Below are positions 36,557 to 45,097 of a DNA stretch of 64,000 nt, in pieces. Numbering within the stretch: position 1 is the stretch's first letter; each line of letters begins with the position of its first letter. This stretch comes from Brooklawnia cerclae. Lineage in GTDB: Bacteria > Actinomycetota > Actinomycetes > Propionibacteriales > Propionibacteriaceae. The DNA lies in assembly GCF_011758645.1 (NCBI RefSeq), contig NZ_JAAMOZ010000004.1, positions 62,001-126,000 of the forward strand, written 5' to 3'. The notes under the pieces were generated by a model that was not told the origin of the DNA, did not search any database, and saw only the letters and a program-made list of their open reading frames with translations. Made by a program: the position numbers and the translations under genes.

Positions 36557-36718
36557 TCGGAAGATCAACTCAGCACCGAATCTTTAGAAGTCGCTGATGA
36601 CTGTACGTGGAAGTGCCTCAACGCAGCCCTCAACCCCGTCGACTGGGCCGCCTGCGCGATCTGCGCCGGAGGAAATGGCGTTGCCTGCGCCTGGGGTTGT
36701 CGCCATCATCTTCCCTGA
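36557..36718 (+). CDS. Cys-rich RiPP- or bacteriocin-precursor-like peptide, start unresolved
   Basis: A 53-residue open frame. Residues 1-15 (SEDQLSTESLEVADD) are acidic with no basic residue, like a leader. Residues 16-53 have six Cys in the pattern C-x3-C-x12-C-x2-C-x7-C-x3-C, including CAICAGGNGVACAWGC, and end RHHLP. Third codon positions in the core are mostly G/C, unlike the overlapping frame that has an ATG at 36597. No ATG, GTG or TTG exists in frame. A GAGGAG site at 36537 points to TTG 36553, which is one base out of frame; removing one base near 36558 would create an ATG in frame. So the gene is frame-broken, misread, or starts unusually. I do not recognise the family. Confidence 0.5.
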   Translation, partial: SEDQLSTESLEVADDCTWKCLNAALNPVDWAACAICAGGNGVACAWGCRHHLP

Positions 36719-36727
36719 GGAGCACTT

Positions 36728-37501
36728 GTGACCTCCGTGCTGCTGATCGACCCCCAATTCGGTGCTCACGGGCTCGGCTTGGTGGAACCACTGATACCCG
36801 GGGCCCGTACTTGGCCTGCCTCCACCGTCAACTCGATAATGGCCCTCGTTCAGGCGGAGGACGCCCTCACCGGCATCCGCGCCGAGACGGCCCCAGCCCG
36901 AACCATGGTCGCCCGCGCGGCGGGCTGCAACACCGCGGCCCGTCTGCTGACCGATGGCATCGCTGCCCGCGTGCTGCTGATCGACCCTGTCTCGACGTCG
37001 ACCGCCGACGATGGCTTCGGCAGAGCCAGCAGGGTCGACCGGCACTTCTTCGAGCGGCTGGCGGAGGCGAAGAAGACTGCACCGGATCCATCGGACGCCG
37101 CTGTCTTGATGGACCCGCTATTCAAAAGAGGCCGCCTGCCCGAGGCGGCCTACGAACTGGCAGCCCGCGGCCTGAGCCGACGACCTGAGATCCGGGCCAG
37201 GCTAGAGGCCAGCCTGCGGGCTGTCGAAGAACTCCGGCAGCCGTACGACGAGCGCCGTTGGCCGCCGGCCGCTGTCGAACCGGATTTCGACTGGCTCACC
37301 AACCTCCGCGAACAGCCATCCGGCTCGGCGACCGTGTGGCTGTCGCACGACGCCGAAGGGCACCCACCCGCCGCGCAACGGGACTACCTGGCCACGGCCC
37401 TGCCTGCCGTCGACGTGGTCGCCCAGCCGTGGGAGGAGTACGACTTCATGGCCGATCCCGCACCACTGGCCGCCGCGCTCCGCAACTGGCTGGCGGGCTG
37501 A
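36728..37501 (+). CDS. Alpha/beta-hydrolase-fold protein with lost catalytic residues, unknown
   Basis: 257 residues. VARAAGCNTAARLL, followed by AARVLLIDP, matches the nucleophile-elbow region of alpha/beta hydrolases (normally GHSAG), but the Ser position is Ala. The C-terminal region EEYDFMADPAPLAAALRNWL matches the family end with Asp where the catalytic His would be. It therefore looks like a pseudoenzyme. GTG 36728 has GAGGAG five bases upstream, starting within the stop codon of the Cys-rich peptide frame, so the two are probably one transcript. A modifying, immunity or binding role for the peptide is inference. Confidence 0.6.
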   Translation: MTSVLLIDPQFGAHGLGLVEPLIPGARTWPASTVNSIMALVQAEDALTGIRAETAPARTMVARAAGCNTAARLLTDGIAARVLLIDPVSTSTADDGFGRASRVDRHFFERLAEAKKTAPDPSDAAVLMDPLFKRGRLPEAAYELAARGLSRRPEIRARLEASLRAVEELRQPYDERRWPPAAVEPDFDWLTNLREQPSGSATVWLSHDAEGHPPAAQRDYLATALPAVDVVAQPWEEYDFMADPAPLAAALRNWLAG

Positions 37502-37538
37502 CCACATCCCGGGCTACCGCTCGGAGTCCCGAACCGGG

Positions 37539-38315
37539 TCAGGACTCCGAGCGGTAGCGCGCCCCGCCCAGCCGGAAGTCGAAGCCCGGCCCGGCCGGGG
37601 TGTCGTCCCCGGGCCCGGGCGCGACGCCGAACACCAGCTCGACGATGGCGTTGGCGGGCCCCGGAACGAACTGCAGCACCTGCTCGCCGATGCCCAGTTC
37701 GGTCGGGCTCACCGGGGACAGGCCGAACAGTTCCGCCCACCGATGGGCGAGCGCTGCAGGATCGTCCACCTCGATGACGGCGCGGCTCGTGGTGACCTCA
37801 CCCTGGGCGTGCTTTCCCAGCAGGCCGCTGCCGGCCAGCTGACCGAGGCGGACGTCGTCGGGTACCTGCCAATCGATGACGAACGGATACGGCAGGCCGC
37901 CGTCGGTGCCGGAGATCGTGAAGATCCGCCACCGCAATTCCTGCCCCTGGGGCGTGGTGCGGTTCCCCGCGGCGATCGGCGAGACCGCGAGCCCCTTGTC
38001 CCGGAGCTCCTGCCACGCCTCGTCGATGTCATGCACGCGCAGTGCCACGCGGGAGAATCCCTCCGAATCGGGCAGGTAGTTCGCGGCGTCCGAGAAGACC
38101 AGTTCACTGGGGTCGTCCGGCTTCAGCTGCTCGGCGTCGTCGATCGTGAGGAACTCGACGTAGTTGAGCCCGAAATAGGCCAGCGCGTTCTTGGTGCCGT
38201 GCCCGACGTGCCTGCCTCCCGGTTCGGCGACCAGCCCGTACTTGCCGAATGCCTCGCGCACGGCCTCCAGGTCGTTGACGTAGTGGACGGTGTGATCCCA
38301 GCGGAAAGTGGTCAT
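37539..38315 (-). CDS. VOC/glyoxalase-like domain protein
   Basis: 258 residues with two glyoxalase-type halves: FRWDHTVHYVNDLEAV at the N terminus and AVIEVDDPAALAHRWAEL near residue 190. Metal-binding His/Glu residues are partly present, and the reaction cannot be named. ATG 38315 lies one base after the stop of the ProC-like gene, so both are made together. The operon runs convergent to the pseudo-hydrolase gene. Confidence 0.75.
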   Translation of the reverse strand: MTTFRWDHTVHYVNDLEAVREAFGKYGLVAEPGGRHVGHGTKNALAYFGLNYVEFLTIDDAEQLKPDDPSELVFSDAANYLPDSEGFSRVALRVHDIDEAWQELRDKGLAVSPIAAGNRTTPQGQELRWRIFTISGTDGGLPYPFVIDWQVPDDVRLGQLAGSGLLGKHAQGEVTTSRAVIEVDDPAALAHRWAELFGLSPVSPTELGIGEQVLQFVPGPANAIVELVFGVAPGPGDDTPAGPGFDFRLGGARYRSES

Positions 38316-38316
38316 G

Positions 38317-39114
38317 TCATTCCCCTCTGCCCAGTTCGGTGGTTCGCGCGACGGCACGGAGCACCGCCGTGTGGATGACAGCGGCGAACCCGCCCCTCTC
38401 CAGCTCGTACTGCAGGTTGATGCCGACCCCGGCGGGCGAGTTGTTCCGGTGCAGCAGCACCTGCGGCAGGACGTCCTCGCTGGTCAGGAGGTTGATGCCG
38501 CCCACGATGTTGTCGATCGCGATCTTCGTGGCGATGTCACGCGGCAGCCCGGCGAGCACACCCGCGTCGATCAGTGCATCGACGAAGTGGTACACGATGT
38601 TGGGCGGGTAGAAGCCCGTGATGACGTCGATCAAGGACTCGTCCACGTAGAGCGTCTTGCCGAAGGTCGACAGGAACCCCTCGACCGACTCCTGCGTGGC
38701 GTGGGCGCCGAGCGCGACCCCCGAGTAGCCGTAGTCCGTGGTGGTCAGGGTGTTCGGGATGATGCGGACGATCGGGCGGTCGGCGCCGAGCACCTGTTCC
38801 AGCTGCTTGATGGTGTAGCCCGCCACGATCGACACCACGACCGTGTCTGCGCCGAAGCGCTCGGCGACGGAACGGCCGACGCCGACCAGATCGTCCTGGG
38901 GACGCACGGCGATGACGACGATGCCCGCGTCCGGACGATCCACCGGGCCCGCGGGCAGCACCCCGTACTTCTCCGCGAGCAGCGACACCCGCTCCGGCCG
39001 GACGTCCTCGACATGGATCGTCCCGATGGGGAAGCCTGTCCGGCGGCTCGCCACCGCAGCGATGATCGCCTCGGCCATGTTGCCGCCGCCGACGAAGTAG
39101 AGGTTCGTGGTCAT
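38317..39114 (-). CDS. Pyrroline-5-carboxylate-reductase-like protein (divergent ProC)
   Basis: 265 residues. N-terminal NADP site YFVGGGNMAEAI and the P5CR-type IIPNT segment. The C-terminal dimer domain is recognisable from IVYHFVDALIDAGVLAGLPR, but the usual SPGGTT motif is NSPAGVG and the G-S-G-P before it is FYPPN. It may reduce a cyclic imine other than pyrroline-5-carboxylate. ATG 39114 is chosen because the longer frame has no domain similarity. Cotranscribed with the VOC gene. Confidence 0.75.
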   Translation of the reverse strand: MTTNLYFVGGGNMAEAIIAAVASRRTGFPIGTIHVEDVRPERVSLLAEKYGVLPAGPVDRPDAGIVVIAVRPQDDLVGVGRSVAERFGADTVVVSIVAGYTIKQLEQVLGADRPIVRIIPNTLTTTDYGYSGVALGAHATQESVEGFLSTFGKTLYVDESLIDVITGFYPPNIVYHFVDALIDAGVLAGLPRDIATKIAIDNIVGGINLLTSEDVLPQVLLHRNNSPAGVGINLQYELERGGFAAVIHTAVLRAVARTTELGRGE

Positions 39115-39587
39115 CGGAGTCCTTTCAGTGGTTCTGGGCGTCAGCGACGGCTCCACCGTTGTCGATGGTGGGCATCGCGGCCCTTGTGAGTGGTCATGAG
39201 GGTGGACCGACCGGCCCGGCACCGCCATGGCGGGCACCCGGATCCCGGCCTTACCGCGGCAGCGGGAAGATCCCGGCGACAGGACGACACCCCCGCGCGT
39301 CCGGCCTCGTTCGGAGGCGTCCTCCTACGGGCTAGCCGATCGTCGGGCACGGACGACAACAGCACGCGGAGCACCCCGACTCGCGACGTGGCTCGTGTTG
39401 GCCATCGATCCGCAGATGCGCGCCGATCCTGCTGCCCATGAGGGGAGCCTACTGCACCGAGCGACCGGCACGGCGCCGTCCGTGGCCGGGCGCGGACTCG
39501 CGGGCCGCCCGGCACCCCGAGCCTCCATTTCGACGCGCTCGGCACCGGCATTCAGCGAGCGCGACCCGGTCATGAAACACTTGCCGG
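39115..39587. other. Gene-free 470-base intergenic region
   Basis: Separates the ProC-like operon (leftward) from the membrane-protein/hydrolase pair (rightward), so it must hold two promoters. Open frames here are Arg/Pro/Ser-rich shadow frames without any recognisable domain. I saw no strong palindrome. Confidence 0.5.
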
Positions 39588-40235
39588 GTGGAGGTGTTGC
39601 AGCTGATCGGCGACTTCTTCGGGGCATTGCTGGCAGCGGCGAACCGGGCCATGCGGCTCGATCCCACCGCGCTGACGACGGGCACGCGATTCGGCTGGTG
39701 GGTGCCGGTCGCCGTCGCCCTGATCTCGGGAGTCTCCATCACCCTGGGGCATGGTGTCGTCCTCGCCATCAACCGGGTGCGGGGCTTCCGGCGCATGCTC
39801 ACCATGCTGGCGTCCGGCATAGGCACCGTGCTGACGGGAACCCTGGAAGCCCTGATGATCGCACTGGCCGGCCACGTGGTGACCGGTGCCTCGCTCAACG
39901 TCATGGACCTGCTGACACCGGTACTGCTGTCGTCCGCCCCCTACTGGCTGGGGTTCCTCGTGGCCGTCCCCTACAGCGGACCGGGCATCGCACGCGGCCT
40001 CAACGTGTGGCACCTGGTCTGCCTGTGGGCGCTGCTCATCCCGGTGCTCGACGTCGGGCGCACGATCGCCCTCACGGTCGCCGCGGCCGGCTGGCTCGCG
40101 ACCACCGCACTCGGCTGGCTGGTCGAGCACTCGCCCCTGCGACTCCGCGAACGTGTGTTTCGGCTGGTCAGCGGGACAAAAGGACTCACAAGCGAGGACG
40201 TGCTCGCCAGTTCCACGATGGAGGCCCGGCGATGA
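39588..40235 (+). CDS. Four- or five-helix membrane protein, unknown
   Basis: 215 residues with hydrophobic segments at about 33-60, 70-100, 108-130 and 140-180. The membrane layout resembles Yip1-type proteins, but no motif confirms it. GTG 39588 opens MEVLQLIGDF. Its stop overlaps the start of the next gene (ATGA), so it is coupled to a membrane-tethered hydrolase, and the two probably act together. Confidence 0.65.
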   Translation: MEVLQLIGDFFGALLAAANRAMRLDPTALTTGTRFGWWVPVAVALISGVSITLGHGVVLAINRVRGFRRMLTMLASGIGTVLTGTLEALMIALAGHVVTGASLNVMDLLTPVLLSSAPYWLGFLVAVPYSGPGIARGLNVWHLVCLWALLIPVLDVGRTIALTVAAAGWLATTALGWLVEHSPLRLRERVFRLVSGTKGLTSEDVLASSTMEARR

Positions 40236-41281
40236 CCCTCGGCCACATACTCGTCGTCATCGTCGTGGCGCTGATCATCGCGGGGCTCGTCGCCCCCACC
40301 GAGGCCATGAGCTGGTGGCGCCGGGGAGACCTCGACGACAAGGCGATCCACTGGCCCACTCGGGCAGAGGCTTTCCAACGACCCGGCGACGACCCCGACG
40401 ACGAGATGCCCGACGCGCTTCCTCCCGAGACCGACCACTATCTCGTCTACCTGTCGGGCATCGGTATCAGCAGCCCCGACCAGCTACCCGTGGTCGAGAC
40501 CCCGCTGATCGACCTCCTACAGCAGCGAGTCGGCCACACCACCCTGATATGGCAGATCTACCCCTACTCGGTCGAGAACACCGCCCTCACACAGGGGCGG
40601 CGTCTGGCCCGCCTGTGGCGCACCCTGTCGGTCTGGAAGCACGAGAAGGCCCGGTGGCGCGCACTGTCCTTCCTCATCAACCTGCGCAACGCCTTCCAGA
40701 TGTTCGTGAGCTCCGACAAACGCTACGGACCGGTGTTCAACCTTGCCGTCGCCCAGCAGATCGCAGCGGCGCTCGTGCGCCACGGCTACGTGCCCGAGCA
40801 CCACAGACCTGTCACACTGCTCGGCTGGAGCGGCGGCGCCCAGATCGCCGCCGGCGCGGCCTGGCACCTGGCCGCCCTGGGGGTGCCCGTGAGGCTGCTG
40901 TCGATGGCGGGCATCCTGTCGTCCGACCCGGGCCTCGACCGCTGCCTGCGCATCTGGCACATGCGGGGCGACAGCGACAGGGCGCAGGAACTCGGTCTCG
41001 TGCTGTTCGCGCGGCGGTGGCCGATCTTCCGCAACTCCAGCTGGAATCGGGCCCGACGCGAGGGTCGTCTCACCGTCGTCAGCCTCGGCGCGCTCCGCCA
41101 CACCGGGCACGGGGGCTACTTCGCCGCGAGCCCGCCGCTACCCGACGGACGCGAACCCCGGCAGGCCACCGTCGACCACATCCTCGGCGTGCTCGTTGAC
41201 GCGGGACTGGCCACCGACGGCCTCGCGGGCATCCCGGGGGACGACCGGGCATCCCGGCGCTCGGAGGACGATCCGACGTAG
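40232..41281 (+). CDS. Membrane-tethered alpha/beta-hydrolase-like protein
   Basis: 349 residues. One N-terminal membrane helix (ILVVIVVALIIAGLVAP) is followed by an alpha/beta-hydrolase core: nucleophile elbow LLGWSGGAQIA and a probable catalytic His in LRHTGHGGYF near the C terminus. Substrate unknown. Coupled by a four-base overlap to the preceding membrane protein. An acidic tail (RRSEDDPT) ends the protein. Confidence 0.7.
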   Translation: MTLGHILVVIVVALIIAGLVAPTEAMSWWRRGDLDDKAIHWPTRAEAFQRPGDDPDDEMPDALPPETDHYLVYLSGIGISSPDQLPVVETPLIDLLQQRVGHTTLIWQIYPYSVENTALTQGRRLARLWRTLSVWKHEKARWRALSFLINLRNAFQMFVSSDKRYGPVFNLAVAQQIAAALVRHGYVPEHHRPVTLLGWSGGAQIAAGAAWHLAALGVPVRLLSMAGILSSDPGLDRCLRIWHMRGDSDRAQELGLVLFARRWPIFRNSSWNRARREGRLTVVSLGALRHTGHGGYFAASPPLPDGREPRQATVDHILGVLVDAGLATDGLAGIPGDDRASRRSEDDPT

Positions 41282-41305
41282 TCTCGGCAAGGCGTTACCG
41301 AAGGG

Positions 41306-41656
41306 TCAGCCGCGGTCTATCTCAGGGTCTGTGCCCGAGAGCCGCCGATAGCGGCGCTGCCAGGCCACCCGGACAGCTCCGACCCGCGTGATGTACACCC
41401 CGGGCGCGAGCATGACCAGCCACAGCGCGAAAAACTGCCACAAGGGAGTGTCGTCCGTTGCGCGACCGGTGAGGTACATGAAGGCGCCCAAAGCCCCGAA
41501 GACGACGGTCACCACAACCATCACGATCCCGACCACGAGCAGCCCCACCGGGGAGTGGATCGGGGTGCTTTCGGAATTGCCCGAACCCATCGGGAACGGC
41601 TCTCGGAGCCCGTATGGGTCGTTGGGCCGCTTATCGCTCCACCAATCCATGCCCAT
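41306..41656 (-). CDS. Small two-helix membrane protein, unknown
   Basis: 116 residues, or 114 if the second ATG (41650) is used, which fits better with the GAAAGGGA site. Two membrane segments (about 37-62 and 73-92) and a basic tail WQRRYRRLSG. No family recognised. Convergent with the hydrolase gene. An upstream extension of the frame is not supported. Confidence 0.6.
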   Translation of the reverse strand: MGMDWWSDKRPNDPYGLREPFPMGSGNSESTPIHSPVGLLVVGIVMVVVTVVFGALGAFMYLTGRATDDTPLWQFFALWLVMLAPGVYITRVGAVRVAWQRRYRRLSGTDPEIDRG

Positions 41657-41979
41657 TCCCTTTCGTCGTCCCGCCCCCACGAGGGATGATGCCGCCGATG
41701 GCACACCGTGGCCCAGACGCGACGAGCATAACCGCCGCCGGGTGCGCCACGGGAGGGTTCGGTGCGAGCGCGTGCGGGCAACGACCAGCCGGAGGGCTAC
41801 AACCGCGCTTGTCAGATTGGATACCAACCAGGATGAGCGCACAGATCCTATACACTGAAGCGCGACCTCTCGAGAGCGGAATGCATCACTTGTGGAGGGC
41901 GGGCACCGGCATCGGCGCGTCGGAGCGTCCCAGGGAAACCCACCCACCGGCGGGGTGAACGAGTAGTGACGAGGGAGTC
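41657..41979. promoter_or_regulatory. Divergent intergenic region upstream of the LysR gene
   Basis: 323 bases without a credible gene. A TATACA hexamer at 41849-41854 is a possible rightward -10 box about 125 bases before the LysR start, but I see no good -35 at the right spacing. GAGGGAG just before 41980 is the LysR ribosome site. No clear LysR T-N11-A box was picked out. Confidence 0.35.
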
Positions 41980-42996
41980 GTGATACATCAGCATTTTCAA
42001 CCCGAGTGGCTGGAGTCGTTCCTTGCGGTGGCCGACACGGGGAGCTTCAGCGAGGCGGCATCGCGGCTGCACCGCTCGCAGCCGCGGGTGAGCACCCACG
42101 TGGCACAACTCGAGGCAGCGATACGTCAGTCCCTGTTCGACCGCCGCCGCCGTCCGGTCACCCTCACGGACGCGGGGGTGATCATGGCCGTCCACGCCCG
42201 GCGCGTGCTGCAGGCGCTGGACGAGGCGGCGGACGCGTTCGGGGACGCGACCGGCGCGATACGGGGAACCGTGACACTCGGGACGCATCCGTCCATCTCG
42301 GCCGGCTACATGCCCGGGTTGTTGTCGCGGCTGAAGCGATCGGCACCCGGGGTGGCGATCGAGCTCACCGAGAAGACGACCACACAACTCGTCGAATCCC
42401 TCAGGCAGGGCACCATCGACCTGGCGATCCGCTCGCTCACTCTCGAGAGCGAGGGCAGCACGCTGGCCTACGTTCCCCTGTGGCGCGAACGACTCACCGC
42501 GGTGTTCCCGGCGGCCCGCGGCGTCGGTGAGCGTGGCGAGCCCCTGTCCCCGCACGAACTCGACGGCAAGGACCTCATCGTCATCGCACGGCCGGGCGCG
42601 TCCATCGACCCGGAGTTCGCCGCCGCCTTCGCCCGCTGGGGAATCTCACCCCGCATCGCCGGACGCACGGAGGAGCCCCAGACCCTCATCAACCTCGTCC
42701 GGGCAGGGCTGGGGGTAGGTGTGCTCAACGAACTCGCCCTCGACGCCTTCTCATCGTCCGGCATCGTCGGCCGGCCCATCACCGAGGGCGGTGACGGACG
42801 CGTCGTCGCCCTGTGCTGGAACGCCGCCGGCTACCTGACCAGGGCGGCTCGCGCGGTGGCGCACGCGGTGCTGACGCACCCCGCACCCACCCACGCCACC
42901 CCGCTCGGGCCGGTGAGCGAGGCCATGCTCGGGCGACGCCCCGACGTGGACGCGCTCATGAACCTCGCCGAGACCACCACGGACTCACGCCCCTGA
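41980..42996 (+). CDS. LysR-family transcriptional regulator
   Basis: 338 residues. Winged HTH at about 8-66 (FLAVADTGSFSEAASRLHRSQ) and a LysR_substrate domain from about 93 (RGTVTLGTHPS to the C terminus). GTG 41980, with GAGGGAG upstream, begins MIHQHFQPEWLESF. It has an unusually long C-terminal tail after the effector domain. Regulon unknown; the neighbouring DUF885 gene is convergent and overlaps its end by 12 bases. Confidence 0.92.
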   Translation: MIHQHFQPEWLESFLAVADTGSFSEAASRLHRSQPRVSTHVAQLEAAIRQSLFDRRRRPVTLTDAGVIMAVHARRVLQALDEAADAFGDATGAIRGTVTLGTHPSISAGYMPGLLSRLKRSAPGVAIELTEKTTTQLVESLRQGTIDLAIRSLTLESEGSTLAYVPLWRERLTAVFPAARGVGERGEPLSPHELDGKDLIVIARPGASIDPEFAAAFARWGISPRIAGRTEEPQTLINLVRAGLGVGVLNELALDAFSSSGIVGRPITEGGDGRVVALCWNAAGYLTRAARAVAHAVLTHPAPTHATPLGPVSEAMLGRRPDVDALMNLAETTTDSRP

Positions 42997-44724
42997 GCCG
43001 CTCCCCGCGTCCGGCCGGGCACCCGGACCAGGGAACGCCGCGAGGACAGCATCGGTGAGCACATCGAGACCCAACTCCCCCAGGTCGAGCGCCACGCGAT
43101 GGAACTCCGGCAGGCTGAACGCGCCGGGATCCTGGGCACGCACCCGCTCGCGCAGATCGAGCCAGCAGCGCTCACCCAGCTTGTAGGAGGGGGCCTGGCC
43201 CGGCCAGCCGTAGTAGCGCAGCAACTCGTAGCGAGCGTTGGGCTCGGCGAGCCGGGTGTGGTCGTTGAAGTACCTCCATGCCTTGTCCCACCTCCACTCG
43301 CCACCGCCGACCGATGCCGGGGCCGGCAACCCACAGTGGATACCCAGGTCGAGGACGACCCTCACCGCGCGCAACGAGGCATCGTCCAGCTGGCCCATCA
43401 CCATGCCGGGATCGGTGACCAGCCCCAACTCGGGCATGAGTCGCTCGGCGTACAGAGCCCAGCCCTCGGCGTGCGCCGAGACCCACACACCGTTGCGGCG
43501 CCACAGGTTGAGATCGCGGTTCGCGATCGCCGACGCTATCTGCAGGTGATGACCGGGCACACCCTCGTGATACACGGTCGTGAGTTCGTGCCAGGCGCGG
43601 AACGTGTCGACGCCCTCGGGAACCGACCACCACATGCGGCCGGGACGGCTGAAGTCGTCACTGGGGCCGGTGTAGTAGATGCCGCCGTCGTGTGTGTCGG
43701 CGATGCGGCACTCCAGCCGCCGGATCTGCTCGGGAATGGCGAAGTGGCCACCGTCGACGAGCAGGCGGATCGCCTCGTCCGCGCGCTCCTGCATCCATCG
43801 CGCGAGCGCGTCGACCCCGTGGATCTGGTAGCGGGGGTCGGCGTCCAGCGCATCCTGCGCCTGCCCCACCGAGGCTCCCGGGACGATCCGGTCCGCCACC
43901 TCGGCCATCTGCGCGTCGAGGCGCGCCACTTCCTCCTGACCCCAGGCGTAGGTCTCGTCCACATCGATCGTGGTCCCCAGGAACTGCCGGGACGCCAGCA
44001 GGTACCGCTCGCGACCCACCCCGTCGCGATCCGCCGCGCGTGGGGCGAGATGCGACGCCAATCGGTTCGCAGCGGCGTCGAATGCCTGCTTGGCCACCTG
44101 CAGGGCGGACGACAACTCGCCCGCCAGCGAGCCGGGGCGGGTGCCCGCGGCGGCACCGAGGGAGTCGAAGTAGCCGCCGGGAGCGACCCAGGCCCGGCAC
44201 TGTTCGATCAGCACGTCCACCTGGCGGGCCGCAGGCGGCAGTCCGGCGCCGATGGCGGCGTCCTGCGAGACGAACCAGCCCTCGATCGCCTCGGGCACCG
44301 CCCGCAGACGCCTGGCGATGAGCGCCCAGTCGTCGTCGGTGGACTGCGGCATGAGGTCGTGCACCTGCTGGATCGCATGCAGCCCCGTGGCGATGCCGTT
44401 GACGTCGGGCAGGTCCTCGCCCGCATCGTGGGTCTCGACCTCAAGACCGAGTCGCTCGTCGAGGGCCGCCAGGGTGACGCGATCGGTCTCGTCGACCGGG
44501 CGCAGCGTGTGTGCCTCGGCCAGCGTCCGGGACGCGAGGTCGGCCAGTGCCGCGTGCCCATCCGGCGAGAAGTCGTCGTAGCGATCCTGGCCGGACGACA
44601 GGCCGAGCATGGTCGCGTCGATCGGCGAGAGATCGAGCCGCGCCCGGTAGTAGCGCTCGGCAAGTTCGTCGACCGGGGTGGCGGGGCGGGTGGAGCGAGG
44701 TGCGTCGGGGTGTTCGGAGGTCAT
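42985..44724 (-). CDS. DUF885-family zinc metallopeptidase-like protein
   Basis: 579 residues, mostly helical like the M32/M3-related DUF885 proteins. The metal site is YHEGVPGHH (HExxxHH variant) near 410 with a downstream Glu in AHAEGWALYAERL. No signal peptide, so probably a cytosolic peptidase; substrate unknown. ATG 44724 is preceded by a GTG that could add three residues. It overlaps the convergent LysR gene by 12 bases. Confidence 0.85.
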   Translation of the reverse strand: MTSEHPDAPRSTRPATPVDELAERYYRARLDLSPIDATMLGLSSGQDRYDDFSPDGHAALADLASRTLAEAHTLRPVDETDRVTLAALDERLGLEVETHDAGEDLPDVNGIATGLHAIQQVHDLMPQSTDDDWALIARRLRAVPEAIEGWFVSQDAAIGAGLPPAARQVDVLIEQCRAWVAPGGYFDSLGAAAGTRPGSLAGELSSALQVAKQAFDAAANRLASHLAPRAADRDGVGRERYLLASRQFLGTTIDVDETYAWGQEEVARLDAQMAEVADRIVPGASVGQAQDALDADPRYQIHGVDALARWMQERADEAIRLLVDGGHFAIPEQIRRLECRIADTHDGGIYYTGPSDDFSRPGRMWWSVPEGVDTFRAWHELTTVYHEGVPGHHLQIASAIANRDLNLWRRNGVWVSAHAEGWALYAERLMPELGLVTDPGMVMGQLDDASLRAVRVVLDLGIHCGLPAPASVGGGEWRWDKAWRYFNDHTRLAEPNARYELLRYYGWPGQAPSYKLGERCWLDLRERVRAQDPGAFSLPEFHRVALDLGELGLDVLTDAVLAAFPGPGARPDAGSGSGA

Positions 44725-44802
44725 GGCGCTCACCCTAGGGCTCTTCGGTGACGGGGTCGCACTCGTTCGTGGCGACAGGAACGAATCTGTCAGGACGAGG
44801 GC

Positions 44803-45091
44803 GTGACAGAACTTACCCAATGGTGGCTCCCGGCACCCTCGCTTTGCTCAACACCCCTTGTCGCAGCATCCAGCACCACTGGTTGCGGAAGTTCGGTCAC
44901 GCGCTGGCACCTTGATCGGCCCCGTGGCCGGTCACGCCATCGGCCTGCCCAACCTGCCGAGCACACAACTGGCCCGTGTCCACCCCGTGTCGGGCGTTCC
45001 CTACACCAACGGCGGCACGCCCTGGGGCAACGCGGTGGCCGGCCGGAACTCCTTCGAGCAGACGGTCGAGTTCCTGCACCGCCACAGTTGA
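44803..45091 (+). pseudogene. Possible gene remnant, two frames
   Basis: A start-like GTG 44803 (MTELTQWWLPAPS) leads into one frame, while the more protein-like sequence (GTLIGPVAGHAIGLPNLPST, later NSFEQTVEFLHRHS ending at 45091) lies in another frame that has only TTG 44858 as a start. Together they look like a small gene broken by a frameshift, or a C-terminal fragment. I do not recognise the family. A repeat array begins directly after the stop. Confidence 0.35.
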
Positions 45092-45097
45092 GGCCCG

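Noticed and set aside
36597-36731. A 44-residue ATG frame overlapping the Cys-rich peptide and ending in the next gene's start
   Set aside because: Its third codon positions are far less G/C-rich than those of the overlapping Cys-rich frame, and it is Ser/Pro/Thr-rich with no recognisable features. It remains the main alternative if the Cys-rich frame is not real.
39190-39587. Short open frames in the ProC/membrane-protein gap
   Set aside because: All are Arg/Pro/Ser-rich without domains, ribosome sites or conserved starts that I could see.
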